Shown: positions 23,001 through 31,796, numbered from the stretch's first letter. The stretch: 64,000 bases of DNA from Dendrophyllia cribrosa (GCA_024195265.1 JAJLRJ010000005.1:14699036-14763035), one strand, 5' to 3'. The notes: a model not told the origin generated them from the letters alone. Program-made: numbers and translations.

Positions 23001-26000
23001 GCCATTGCCGCAGAACAATGAAGTTTACCGTAGTTCCTACGACATACGTACGTAGAGTTATCACAAAATAAATATTAAGTACTGAAGCGGGAAACAAAAA
23101 GCTGCTGCCTGGTCAGTTGTACCTAAAGTATGTTGGCCTGAATATTTTTGTTTGATTGATAGGATACTTATGAATATTCTTATCCACCTACAAAAGAATC
23201 CCTTGGTATTGGAGCCTCAGATAAGTAAGTAAATTTACACTCGTCTCCTTTATAGGGCGTTTGCTTTGGTTTTGCATTGCTCCGCTTTCTGATTGGCTAA
23301 AAAATCTCCCGCCACTTTCTCAACCAATTGGAAGTAAAACCAAAACCAATCGTGACTTGCTCGCACGCGTTTTCCCGCGCTTGGCGCCGGCGACATGTAT
23401 TTGCTTCGAGTTCTGTTTGGATGATTGGATTGTCTATGACTGTTGTGATTAACCAGAGTCATTTTTCTGGTTTTGGTTTTACGACACTCAATTGCAAGCC
23501 GCTCGAACAGTACTTAGCAGTGCTGATGTAGTGAAGAAACCTTATGGCAATGTTTCGTACAACTTGTCTCGCAGCGGCTCAATCTCATGTGCTACTCACG
23601 TTGCAGTTACATGTACATAAACTAAAGGGAGGGTGTTACCGCACTAGGCGAAGTTTCGTGCAGTGGGTGATGAAAATTGCGAGATAAGTTGTAGAAGAGA
23701 AGGGGGTCACACTGTGGAACGCTAGAAGAAGTTGCTGTTTGCAACCGTTTTACTTTTATAACGAAGCCCGATTTAACAAAGAAACCCGTTGTAGACCCGC
23801 CATTTCTAAAGACAATAAATTCAGTTGAAAGTTTTGCGTTTATAACTGACGAAGAACCCGAAAAAAAAAAACACTAAGCTGGTGTATTTCTAGCACATCA
23901 TGCTCACCAACTAAATTGCCCAGTGTAAACAAGAGATCAGTTCTTCAGTAATTGTTTTCGTTGTTGTTGTTTAATTTTTTTCCTTTTGAAAAACAGTTTT
24001 ACATTTTTTTTCTTAACTTTTCTGCCAACAGTGTGTACGATGCACAAATTACAAATGGTTCCCTGTTTCAAAGTACGGACTTGGATGATGATAGCTGTGA
24101 GGAATTGTCCAATCAGAATCAGTCTGAGTCACAGTCAGATCGCGAAGAAGCTCCCCTAAAAAAGGTGAGAGCCATTCAGCTACCTTCAGTCACTACAGTT
24201 CTACTTTAGCAGCACAGCACTACTTTAGTTAAAACAAACAAGGTATTGTTTTAGAGCGGTTCAGTTGGAATAACTCTGAAAAATTTAAAGTTGGTTTTGA
24301 TGGTAGTACTGCGTTCTAATTGGTTCAAAAAATCGTGCATCTCGCCTATTTTTAAACCAATCAATAACAAGCGGAGGCCATCTTGACCTGGCTTGCACGT
24401 GTTTTCCCGCGCTTACGCGTATTTTCCCGCGCTTAGTCATTACACGTGTTTTCCCACCGGTTACAGGTTCTCCTGCGCTTGGAACCGTGCGTTTGTTTTC
24501 TCGCACTAAGCACATGTTGCAGGTTTTCCCGCGCTGTGCACTGTGTGCAAGTTTTTCACTCACTGCACGTTTTTCCAGCGCTTAGTACCATTTGTATGAT
24601 GCAGTGAACTATGTCTAAGCTGGACACCTAGGTGTCCACTTTATAGAGAGTTTAGTTATTAGTGAGGTGTCCGCCTTATAGAGAGTTTAGTTGCAGACAA
24701 ACAAGAGGAATTCAGCCAGAACCAGCCAATAAATGATGTCCGTCTTAGAGAGGTGTCCGCCTTACAGAGTTGTCCGTCTTAAGAAAGTTTACCTTCGCGT
24801 TATTTTCGGGATAGTTAGGAATGATTACTGTAATGATTCGATTTTGCGCCCTCCTTCCAATAAGCGCCCCCCCCCGACATGGAGGTATATAGCGAATTAT
24901 CAATCAATCAAGCAATTAACTTTATTTAAACACGGTAAAACGGCTCAGTAAAACTGGTTTTCAGACATGCCGTGCACTTAAATATAATCTAATCTAAATG
25001 ACTAACAAAAATATATAATATATATATATATATAGTGGCAAAACTGTTACACTATACTGGTTTAAATAATACTAATAAGATTAATAATAATAAAAAACAC
25101 TATCTTACATCATAATATCCTCTATAAACACATAAAAATTACAATCATAGATGTCATAGAACCAGATTCTATTTTTGTTCGAGAGCTCTTTTGTAAGCGG
25201 TTAGACTACTGAGTTCTCGTATTTCATTGGGAAGCTCATTCCAGGCAATGGCACCACGATAGGAAAAAGATCGTTTCATGAAATTATATTCTGACAATGC
25301 GAACCATTGTTACCGTTTATCTGATTATGTGATTGTACATTTCCTTAAAGTGTTTTTGAATGCTCGCATGTTTTTGTCAAAAGAAAATAAATAACCCCCC
25401 CCCCCCCCCCCCCCTCCCTCCAATAAGCGCCCTCCCTTGAGCTCCCAAACGTAAATAAGCGCCCCAGGCGCTAAATCGAATCATCACGGTACGTTGATTT
25501 TGTTTTAAAATCACTTCAGTCATTTGTCTAAACGGTTTGGCAAACATTTATATATTGTGTATTCGACCACTTGGAGGTTTGAACTAATCAGATGGTTCCG
25601 CAAACGCGGTGAAATTTATAAGGAGAGTTCATTGATTACGAATAAAACCGAACACTTTCATTACTATTGAAATACTACCTCGAATAACTACTCCAAAATG
25701 AGACAGACACATATATTTATTAATATGATCTAGTCATTTTATCATTTTAATTTTTATTATATTAGATGTAAATTAGATTAGATGTTTCATTAGATATTTT
25801 ATTTATTAGATGTAAATAGGATATACAAGAATTTGGTTTTATCGACCGAGTCGATGAGGTAAATTAGCCACCGTAAAAAGATTCGAGAAAGCTGACGTTT
25901 CGAGCGCTAGCCCTTCGAGCACTAGCCCTTCGACGAAGGGCTAGCGCTCGAAACGTCAGCTTTCTCGAATCTTTTTACGGTGGCTAATTTACCTTATCGA

Positions 26001-29000
26001 CTCAGTCGATAAAACCAAATTCTTGTGCTTCACCCCCACCGACGCAGCACCACAGTTTCTCTAGAAACTAACCCCATTCATAAATAGGATATACTTTAGT
26101 AACGCAGGTCCACATCAGCCAATGGCTGTCAGATTCCAAACCTGCGAGACCAAATAAAGTATGTATGTATGTATGTATGCATGCATGCATGCATGTATGT
26201 ATGTATGTATGTATGTATGTATGTATGTACGTACGTACGTACGTACGTACGTACGTACGTACGTACGTACGTATGTATGTATGTATGTATGTATGTATGT
26301 ATGTAGAAGCTTCACTACGTTTGTAAAACTCGAACTCTCCTTTGCTCTTCTTGAGCTGAGACAACTAAAGAAGGAGCTTTGTTGAGTAGGAGCAGCAGCC
26401 GCACATTGAATAACTCTGTTTATTATTTTGTTTAGGTGATTTTCGAAGATGCGCCTTTAGCAGCAAACCCGGGCATTGACAATTCCTCGACAAACACCAT
26501 TAAATGAATAACTTTGTTTTTTTGTTTAGGTTACTTTCGAAGATGCTTCTTTAGCAGCAAACCCAGGCATTGACAATTCCTCAACAAACACCAAACAGGT
26601 AACATCATGAATTGTTCGACACCCGGACCAACTTCTTCTAACAGTTCATTTGGCTCAATACCCACAGACTATCACCACTTTTTTGAAGTGAAAACGAACG
26701 AACGCAAGACGGTGGCTTCTTTCAGAACGAAAACAGGGCCGACACAAACTGCATGGTCAAGCACAGACGCAAGCATTGGTTATTGTTCGTTTCTTTGTGT
26801 TTGCGCTTCACCTTGAGTTCGTTCATTTTCACTTATCACAAACTCTCGTGTTAGCGCTGAAGCTAGCATTCCTTCAATCAGTTGACACGAATTTCTGCGT
26901 TTTCGCTTATGCTTTTCTCTTGTGAAAACAGGCTTAAACTACCCCCATGAGAATCAAATTATAAGTTTCAAAGACGGTTTTCTGTTTTTGTAGAAGGAAA
27001 ACCCGAGCAAATCCACGCTACGAGCACGGTCCTCTCAAAGACGAGCTCCGCCTGATGGTTTTGTGAACACAGCCAGTTTGCTTATTATCACGTAAGTGTG
27101 TTGAACTTCTTGTTGATCCCGAAGGTTGCGTAGTAGTAACACACAGTTCGCTACATTTTCCATTACAGACCGCCCGAGGAATTAGTATTTATTGGAACGA
27201 CTTCAACTGGAGAAATTCTTCAATCACTGTCGCTCTCAAACAACACCCCATCAACCGTCGCTTTCAAGGTTTGTTATTTCTAAGCCACGTCTGTTCCCAA
27301 ATTAAAAAAGCCTGTGTGACTGTGTAACAGGCATGAACGGAGAGGGAAGGAAGACTGTTTCTCTCGCGTTTTCCGCCTTTTCCCTCTTCCCTTTCCCTTT
27401 TAAGTCTGCCACGCAGGTTTAAGTTAAAATGGATATTTTGCACATTCAAGTTTGGTATTTGGTATTTGTAGTTTTTGTCTTTCGATCTCGGCTGCGTTTG
27501 TGGTAGACCTATGTAGCCGCAACACGTTATGCAAGATGACGCCTTCGCAGGTGACTACTTTTACTAAAAACCAGTCCATCATTTCTCTTAGTGACAGTCA
27601 GATGAGAAGCGAATAGGCCCATGCGCAAATCCTCTGTTGCGACAGCCGACATTCGCGCTCGCTGGCTTGCGAGTTTCTCGAGTTCGCGTGTTGCTGAGAC
27701 GAAGATAAGAGGGAGTACTCGTGGTCTTCTTAAAACGCCTTTTTAATAACAACGTCATGTTCCATTAACCCTGTCACCTATAGTCAATTTTGCACTGAGT
27801 GAAATTTTGAAATAATTGGTATCGATACGGATGTAGCCTTGGAAATGATCACGTGTCGTTACCCAGGTCTGGATGGTGTAGTTACAGTTAGAGGTTGGTG
27901 TTGATGTTATCTAATTTCTTCCTTCCTCGTCATGCATTTCTCAAGGTTAAGACCACCTCTCCCGAGAGTTATCGTGTCCGCCCGAGCTCTGGAGTCATCC
28001 CTGCCAGTTCATCTGCGGAAGTCAGCGTCTTTTTGCAGCCAGGTGAGACAAGCTTATGGCTAGAAAAAAATCACTCTGCGAAAAAAACCGTTCAATGCTT
28101 CCCCACCCCCACTCCCCTGCGTGCGCATGTGCTATGTCCCCACATATTTTATTTCGCAAGTTTGACCATGTGGTTAGAAAGTAGATGGTCTGTGTTCATT
28201 CATAGTATCTCGTGCATTCATAGTATCTCGTGCGAAAGGAGGAGGAGGGGGTGGGGGGGGGGGGGGGGGGGGGGGGGGTGGTAGTCAATAAGATGGGCCC
28301 GGAGTGAAACTATTTCAAACTCCAAAAAAATTTGGCCTCATTTTTTTCTCACATAAGCGGGAGGCGGTGGGGGGCTGGCCACTGAAATCCGTAAAGTCCA
28401 CCGGCTTAAGTAAAATTTACCTCTGCGTTGTTTTATCACAGGGCATGCTGCAAGTGTTATTAGAGATAAATTCTTGGTGATGTCGACCGAGTTACAAGAT
28501 GAAAAATCTCCGAGTGAACTTGCGGCATTGTGGAGGACAATACCCAAGACAAATATTGTTGAACATAGGTGAGTCGCTACTATGACATTAACTCTGGGAA
28601 TGCTTTTATTTCGTTCAAAAATTCTTCCAACAAAAAATGTTCGTCAATCATCATGCATGCCGGCTGCACGTTCTAACATTGTCGAACCAACAAATGTTAT
28701 ATAACAATGTAAACGTGCAGTCGGGACTTTAAAAATGGTTTTCCTTTATAAAAACTTTTATTAGAGTTTTTAGCTTGTTATTTTACACTAAGTTAGTTGA
28801 GAAATTCTAAATTTCCAAGTACATTTGAAGCTCTCGGGATGTCGAAAAACGGTGGTCGTAACTACAGCTGGTCGCTAACAAGAATTCATTCTCATAAGCA
28901 GCCACTTCCTAAAACGACTAAAGTTGGTCGCATTTGGGAGCTGGCGCCGAAACATTGTATACGTCATCCCTTGGCATGTCGGACATGCCAAGGGATGACG

Positions 29001-31101
29001 TATACAATGTTTCTGATTAAAGCGTATAAATTCAGTGCACGCAAGGGCAAAATATTATGTGTTTCTCTTTATGAAAAAACGCCTTTAAACCAACTGTTGT
29101 TAAACTTAAAACTTAAAAGGCGAACACGTTTTAACCTTGTAGGTGTAAGTTTCTCAGGGGTGGTCACTTGCAAGAGCTCAAAAATAAAAATAAACATCCC
29201 ACATCATATATCCCAAAGGTTGTCGCGGTCGCCTACGGGAGCTTTCTTAAAGTTACACATTTTGACTGGGGTTTCGTGAGGTCTTCGCTGCACCAAGGGG
29301 AGCTTGTCGCTTGAGATAGTAGTCGCAAGACGATCTCCGACTGTATCCGCTGCAACCGGTGCTAAGCGCGGGAAAACTTGCAACCGGTGCTAAACGCGGG
29401 AAAACTTCCAACTGGTGCTAAACGCGCTTTGCAACTGGTGCTAAACGGGGGAAAGCACAAGACAGGTGCCAAGCGCGGGAAAACGTGCAACCGTTGCCAT
29501 CACCCTTTATTTCGACGTGCTGGGCGGAAAGGGTCATATTCTCTTTAAAAGTATTTAAAATACTTACTTTCAAGTGTTATAAATACAACTTGTGTTAACT
29601 GTGTGTTTATTTTTCTTCAGACTTAGATGTCGATTCGTCGCGTCGAATTCTCAGCTTCAATATTCTGATATTGCGGACGGTAAACCGGTCACTCTGAGTA
29701 TGGCCATCGATAGCATTGAATCACTACAGAGACAGCTTAATGATGTCGAGAAAAAGGTTGGTACATCATTGCTCAGAGATGAATGTTTATTCATTTGTCT
29801 AACGTTGGAGTCACTTTGTAATGTTGTTCGCGACGTTTCGACTGCTATCCAAAATCTGTTACATGTAAAAATCCCGTAGAAAGCAAAGCATCCAAAAGGC
29901 ATGTTATGTTATGATTTGATTGTATTTGGGAAGAACATGCGTCACGAAATGTACTTTAAAATTTTGGCTTCACCCAGAATCGTCTTCAAAATCAATTAGA
30001 GCTTAGTTGAGAGAAGTACGAATCTATTGATAAAATTTTTAAAATGCGTCTTTTCCAGTGGAAACTTTCGTGGAGTTGTTACCTTTTTGTGATGCCGTTT
30101 GTCTTACTGTTTGAAATAGAACATTTAGGTTTTTTTTTCTAAGGGCCTGGTTGCACTACAGTCAAAAACAAAAATTAGCCCGCGCAAAATGACATAAAAA
30201 CAAAAACATTCCACAAAAAGCGTGTCCCACCGGAGCGGTTTCTTTTGTTTTCCTCGATTTTTGCACTGGCTAATTTTTGTTTTTGACTGTAGTGCGACCA
30301 GGCCCTAATTTTCACTTTGGAACAGTTGTATTGAGAAGTCGAAAACAAAATTGAGTTTAATAAAGCTCCCAGATTAAGTGATCAAACAATTTCATCCAAC
30401 ATTGGACGTGCTAAATAATTGAACCGGCAAAACGATCAGGTAATTCAGTTTGTTGATGTTGTATGAAGACGTTTAATGCACATTGTTATTGCAGCCTGGG
30501 CTTTACTGCTGAGCCATCTTCTTTTTCGCAATAAATATAGATTATTTAAAAAACAATGATCAATCTTCTATTATTACCTATCTGGCAAATGTATTACTAC
30601 TCCATGCGAGAGATTTTAACTCAAATACAAAACGTAGTAGAGCGGTTTTCATGAGTGTCATAAAACCAGAACCAAAGATGTAACTGGCCAATCACAGCAG
30701 AGGTACACAGTCCAATGAACCAATCAGAACACGAAGCAAATACATGTCGCCGGCGCCAAGCGCGGGAAAGAGCGTTCGAGCAAGTCACAATTGGTGTTGG
30801 TTTTACTTCTGATTGGTCGAGAAAGTGGCGCGAGATTTTTTAGCCAATCACAAAGCGTAGCAATACAAAACCAAAGCAATCGCGAAATTACTTTTGATAC
30901 TCAATTGAAAACCGCTCCAATTGTAAGGTATCGTTGTTAATCATTTGTGCATTTGCTCTTTTGCAGCTGGACATCACCAGCAAGAAAATATCATACATAC
31001 AGGAAGGCCTTAATGTGTTTATTAAGGTTCAGCTGGGACTGTTTTCCGCGATGATAGTTTCGTTCGCTATTGTAATGTACTTTGCAATGTACTCCATGTA
31101 A
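10000..31101 (+). CDS. MOSPD2: MOSPD2: CRAL-TRIO plus MSP-domain ER membrane tether
   Basis: ER-anchored contact-site protein. In animals its MSP domain binds FFAT motifs of partners and its CRAL-TRIO domain engages lipid. Exons: 10000-10011, 10103-10160, 10489-10603, 15303-15342, 16190-16276, 17210-17295, 17915-17983, 19819-19879, 20541-20579, 21735-21789, 22260-22329, 23163-23224, 24032-24164, 26530-26598, 26994-27091, 27169-27268, 27946-28042, 28442-28568, 29621-29756, 30967-31101. About 549 residues, against 518 in human. CRAL-TRIO spans about 80-235 (ITMIFDMQEAG, MEFVRFIINCFRDYFP, AAWKIVKTWLSPEAV, LGGTDTYEYSYPP). An acidic Ser-rich linker (260-345) precedes the MSP domain, about 350-465 (PPEELVFIGT, VKTTSPESYRVRPSSG, DKFLVMS). 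A coiled-coil region follows, with one C-terminal TM segment about 526-546. All phases agree except exon 3, which is one base short. Identity is secure; intactness is not. Confidence 0.93.
10489..10603 (+). other. MOSPD2: MOSPD2 exon 3 with apparent one-base deletion
   Basis: Exon 2 ends in phase 1, which sets a frame reading NLQEFYEQDVKRV, the expected CRAL-TRIO N-terminal helix; it then stops at a TAA at 10559-10561. The next frame reads DDVWLSRFLRSRKQEVNDAL, the expected continuation, and leaves the exon in the phase exon 4 needs. The exon is 115 nt where 116 would be in frame. The shift lies near 10532, between the codons for KRV and DDVW. It is an assembly or sequencing error, an allele-specific lesion or a true inactivating change. 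Confidence 0.8.
10983..11021 (+). repeat. 39-base G homopolymer
   Basis: An uninterrupted run of 39 G in MOSPD2 intron 3, followed by 'gtactcatatataag'. It appears to be the outer end of a repeat whose other end, a C-rich tract, is at about 15014-15037. It could form G-quadruplexes and is a likely assembly weak point. Confidence 0.85.
11022..11561 (+). repeat. Left part of a G-rich-ended repeat interrupted by the composite element
   Basis: The phrase 'gtctgggatagggtat' occurs here (about 11090) and a near copy 'gtctgggatagggtaa' at about 14864. G-run and C-run ends lie at 10983 and about 15030. I infer one older repeat, split by insertion of the 11562-14812 structure. This is an inference from these shared phrases and end sequences only. 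Confidence 0.45.
11562..12941. mobile_element. 1.38-kb inverted-repeat DNA transposon, copy 1
   Basis: The ends are about 65-bp terminal inverted repeats beginning 'gaagggccgagagcatgtcc' and ending 'ggacatgctctcggcccttc'. No transposase-sized open frame exists; short frames on both strands recur identically in copy 2 and have no recognisable domain. The interior carries a tRNA-like segment. The left flank ends 'aatt' and the right flank starts 'atat', so this copy alone has no matching target duplication. Confidence 0.85.
11915..11990 (-). repeat. tRNA-like (SINE head) segment inside copy 1
   Basis: Read on the minus strand it contains 'tggtctagtggtttgg' (A-box-like) and, about 45 bases later, 'gggttcgaatcacg' (B-box-like). 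It is followed by a T-rich tract. It resembles the head of a tRNA-derived SINE, perhaps Glu-type. A functional tRNA is unlikely because the acceptor arms do not pair. The same segment is in copy 2 at about 13786-13861. Confidence 0.6.
12942..13434. mobile_element. 493-bp segment with its own ~54-bp inverted ends, between the two transposon copies
   Basis: The segment begins 'atatctaaacacactaatct' and ends 'agattagtgtgcttagatat'. The two ends are imperfect inverted repeats for about 54 bp and abut the flanking 1.38-kb copies with no bases between. The interior is a degenerate repeat of an 'aagttgttcgtttcactgct' motif at about 50-bp spacing. No coding capacity is visible. Confidence 0.75.
13435..14812. 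mobile_element. 1.38-kb inverted-repeat DNA transposon, copy 2 (direct orientation)
   Basis: Nearly identical to 11562-12941. Differences I noticed are a two-base-shorter A run near 13780 and one C/A-type change at 14043. It has the same terminal inverted repeats. The right flank begins 'aatt', which matches the left flank of copy 1. The target duplication therefore fits the whole 11562-14812 unit rather than each copy. Confidence 0.85.
14813..15037 (+). repeat. Right part of interrupted G/C-ended repeat
   Basis: Contains 'gtctgggatagggtaa' and ends near 15014-15037 in C-rich runs. It pairs with the left part at 11022-11561. The intron from here to exon 4 at 15303 shows nothing else. Confidence 0.45.
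15526..15854. mobile_element. 329-bp MITE with 7-bp target duplication
   Basis: The ends are inverted: a G-run followed by 'actcccatataaaaatgatg' on the left and 'catcatttttatatgggagt' followed by a C-run on the right, with 'gggggtgctcgtcg' pairing further in. AATTGTG occurs immediately outside both ends (15519-15525 and 15855-15861). Inside, 'gtaccttttaggg' recurs four times in variant form. It lies in MOSPD2 intron 4. Confidence 0.88.
15897..16010 (+). repeat. Half-copy of the 25826-26025 palindrome family
   Basis: 'ggttttatcatctgagttga' followed by 'taaggtaaattccccaccgt' is a diverged version of one arm of the 200-bp hairpin at 25826-26025. Only one arm is present here. Confidence 0.5.
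16314..16545. mobile_element. Small inverted-repeat element in MOSPD2 intron 5
   Basis: 'ggacactgtcacgagtgcac' on the left and 'tgattccttgacagtgttcc' on the right are imperfect inverted ends, about 230 bp apart. No coding sequence. Confidence 0.5.
16742..17043 (-). mobile_element. tRNA-derived SINE, full length, with 13-bp target duplication
   Basis: Read on the minus strand: a head with A-box 'tggtctagtggttagtgc' and B-box 'ggttcgaagcc', then a central domain containing 'aagaaactttactccacac' and 'ggtgtataaatgggtacc', and a short tail. The direct repeat ATTGTAGTTGTAG flanks it exactly (16729-16741 and 17044-17056), showing target-primed insertion. The central domain resembles the deeply conserved Nin-type SINE domain described across eumetazoans; that name is my recollection and should be checked. 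It lies in MOSPD2 intron 5. Confidence 0.85.
17345..17535 (+). mobile_element. Degraded copy of the same SINE, plus strand
   Basis: Shares 'gtgcgttggac', 'caactttactccacattgtc' and 'gaggtgtataaatgggtact' with the SINE at 16742-17043 in the same internal order, but is more diverged and 3'-truncated after 'aatgctgggggtaaccc'. It lies in MOSPD2 intron 6. Confidence 0.75.
18241..19513. mobile_element. 1.27-kb DNA transposon remnant with CAGGGCTCGAAA ends
   Basis: The termini 'cagggctcgaaa' and 'tttcgagccctg' are inverted, and subterminal 'tggcaggcc'/'ggcctgcca' motifs occur on both sides. ATGTT flanks both ends (18236-18240 and 19514-19518). No transposase reading frame is apparent. CAGGG-type ends suggest a hAT-like or related superfamily, but the 5-bp duplication leaves the class open. 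It lies in MOSPD2 intron 7. Confidence 0.75.
22471..22512. repeat. Perfect short palindrome (20-bp arms)
   Basis: Arms 'gtttacatgataccaccaca' and its reverse complement are separated by two A. It lies in MOSPD2 intron 11, just before the MITE-like sequence at 22591. 'gtgtcatgtaaacaccccc' follows at 22572-22590. Confidence 0.8.
22591..22914 (+). mobile_element. TTAA-type MITE family, copy 1 (3' truncated)
   Basis: Starts 'taagtaatgatccgcat' and follows the copy at 44897-45230 almost base for base, e.g. 'ggatagcgctgaac', 'caatgcacgatggaatgtca' and 'gagacccaatcgcacaacat'. It ends near 'gacacaaatggat' without the right terminal repeat. It is in MOSPD2 intron 11. Confidence 0.8.
23249..23507 (+). 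mobile_element. CCAAT-rich MITE family copy (MOSPD2 intron 12)
   Basis: Contains 'gattggctaaaaaatctccc', 'ctcaaccaattgg', 'cttggcgccggcgacatgta' and ends 'caattgcaagccgctcg'. The complete copies at 30640 and 33204 show the terminal inverted repeat, about 'agcggttttca'. No coding capacity. Confidence 0.75.
24394..24600 (+). repeat. Degenerate ~26-bp tandem repeat with 'tttcccgcgctta' core
   Basis: 'acgtgttttcccgcgctta'-like units follow each other about eight times with increasing divergence. The core TTTCCCGC matches the E2F consensus site. A reverse-oriented cluster of the same motif occurs at 29355-29490. It is in MOSPD2 intron 13. Confidence 0.65.
24826..25491. mobile_element. Inverted-repeat element containing a LINE fragment
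   Basis: The left end 'tactgtaatgattcgatttt' with 'gcgcc' following, and the right end 'aaatcgaatcatcacggta' preceded by 'ggcgct', are inverted repeats. 'ccaataagcgcc' occurs next to both ends. A LINE remnant and an (AT)n tract occupy the interior, so the element was invaded or is a composite. Confidence 0.65.
24893..25305 (-). pseudogene. 3' end of a non-LTR retrotransposon (LINE ORF2 C-terminus and tail)
   Basis: On the minus strand, bases 25305 down to 25169 read ...MKRSFSYRGAIAWNELPN then EIRELSSLTAYKRALEQK and a stop. This is the 'YRGA..WN.LP..I+....L..+K..L' ending typical of LINE reverse-transcriptase polyproteins. A non-coding 3' tail follows and ends in a 'ttgattgattgat' microsatellite at about 24895-24910, as in CR1/L2-like elements. 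The 5' part is missing. An (AT)n tract at about 25013-25034 interrupts the tail. Confidence 0.75.
25826..26025. mobile_element. 200-bp near-perfect palindrome
   Basis: Left arm 'caagaatttggttttatcga', right arm its reverse complement. Pairing continues for about 85 bp through 'gctgacgtttcgagcgctag' to a centre with repeated 'ctagcccttcg'. One arm alone occurs in diverged form at 15897. It is a foldback/MITE family in MOSPD2 intron 13. Confidence 0.88.
26158..26306 (+). repeat. Compound microsatellite (ATGT)n (ATGC)n (ACGT)n
   Basis: About 148 bp of four-base repeats that change from tatg to catg to cgta and back to tatg. It immediately follows 'gagaccaaataaag', which looks like the 3' end of a retroelement whose tail seeded the array. 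Open frames here on both strands are repeat artefacts. Confidence 0.9.
26436..26506 (+). pseudogene. MOSPD2: Duplicated, donor-less copy of MOSPD2 exon 14 (decoy exon)
   Basis: Preceded by the same 'ttttgtttag' acceptor as the real exon at 26530. It reads VIFEDAPLAANPGIDNSSTN against VTFEDASLAANPGIDNSSTN in the real exon, with about 90% base identity. Where the real exon continues to KQ and 'gtaaca', this copy runs through ATT AAA into a TGA stop. It contains no GT donor. It is one unit of a ~94-bp tandem duplication. If spliced to exon 13 it would end the protein before the MSP and TM domains. Confidence 0.85.
28253..28278 (+). repeat. 26-base G homopolymer in MOSPD2 intron 17
   Basis: An uninterrupted G run preceded by 'ggaggaggagggggt'. 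An open frame that runs across it encodes only a Gly tail and is incidental. A degenerate continuation with 'gcgggaggcggtggg' lies 100 bp further on. Confidence 0.85.
28949..29013. repeat. Perfect 32-bp-arm palindrome with TGACGT motifs
   Basis: Left arm starts 'gaaacattgtatacgtcatc', right arm ends with its exact reverse complement, and the spacer is a single G. Each arm carries a TGACG half-CRE. It lies in MOSPD2 intron 18. The flanks 28569-28948 and 29014-29354 show nothing else. Confidence 0.88.
29355..29490 (+). repeat. Degenerate tandem repeat with 'gcgggaaaac' core
   Basis: Five to six units of 'ggtgctaa(g/a)cgcgggaaaac'. The reverse complement of the core, TTTCCCGC, is the motif repeated at 24394-24600, so these are reverse-oriented members of one family. 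It is in MOSPD2 intron 18. Confidence 0.65.
30143..30305. mobile_element. 163-bp Harbinger-type MITE with TAA target duplication
   Basis: The ends 'gggcctggttgcactacagt' and 'actgtagtgcgaccaggccc' are inverted, and pairing extends through 'caaaaacaaaaattagcc'. TAA lies directly outside both ends (30140-30142 and 30306-30308). A three-base TWA duplication is characteristic of PIF/Harbinger. It is in MOSPD2 intron 19. Confidence 0.85.
30640..30917 (-). mobile_element. CCAAT-rich MITE family, complete copy (MOSPD2 intron 19)
   Basis: Begins 'gagcggttttca' and ends 'tgaaaaccgctc', a 12-bp perfect terminal inverted repeat. The interior has four ccaat/attgg motifs, for example 'ggccaatcacagc' and 'gaaccaatcagaac'. 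It is in the opposite orientation to 23249-23507. Confidence 0.85.
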
Positions 31102-31796
31102 GGTATCATCGAATGTCCAACTAATGATGGTGTCTTGCTTCGTTCAAGCTGAATTACGTTAAATTTTAAATTATCGCGAATTGTGTCCTGAAATCCCGCT
31201 TAACTTACTCTCGATGTATAGGGACACTTCGGGGACAATATACCTGAATGCTATTTTCCCCTGCTTAAATGGAATTATCTCGCTAACGATTCAAGCAATC
31301 CAAAAATGCCATCATAGGTTTGAATATGAATGTTATCTTATATTTTGTGAATAGTTTGGTGATCTTTAAGAGTGTATGAGAAGAGAAGAAAGGTGGAGAG
31401 AGGATTTGTGAAATTTATAAAAATAACTGAGAAATATTTAAGATTTAACCCATTGACTCCTAGAGAATTTGTAGAAAACGGCAATTTGAAGTCATTAATG
31501 CCTTTTTTATTGCTGTAGGGGCAAATTGCTAGCAAACTATCCAAAACGTTGTTTGTAACATGACATCTAAGCTTCCTTTTCGTTCGGGGTCAAATAAATC
31601 GACCTGTGGTTTCGGGCATGCGCAGAATCTAGACTTTTCTTTTTCTTCTTTCTACTCTCCGTTCTTTTTCGTTCTTTATTCCATTTTTTTTTTTTGCTCT
31701 CGGTGCTGGCCTTTCACTAGACTTTATTTATGAAGTAAACGTTTCCAAGAAAACGCTGAAGAAGGTGACTTTTTTTGCCAAGAAGTGGCAAGTGGT
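31102..31796 (+). other. MOSPD2 3' flank
   Basis: The probable 3' UTR begins after the TAA at 31099-31101. A canonical AATAAA lies at 31593-31598. Part of 31440-31540 is a diverged piece of the dispersed family containing 'ttaacccattgactcctaga'. No further exon is visible. Confidence 0.5.

Noticed and set aside
26068..26385. Tyr/Thr/His-rich and Val/Tyr/Arg-rich open frames
   Set aside because: They are translations of the (ATGT)n/(ACGT)n microsatellite.
27895..28284. 129-codon frame through MOSPD2 exon 17 into the intron
   Set aside because: Only 27946-28042 is exon; the extension is intron read-through ending in the 26-G run.
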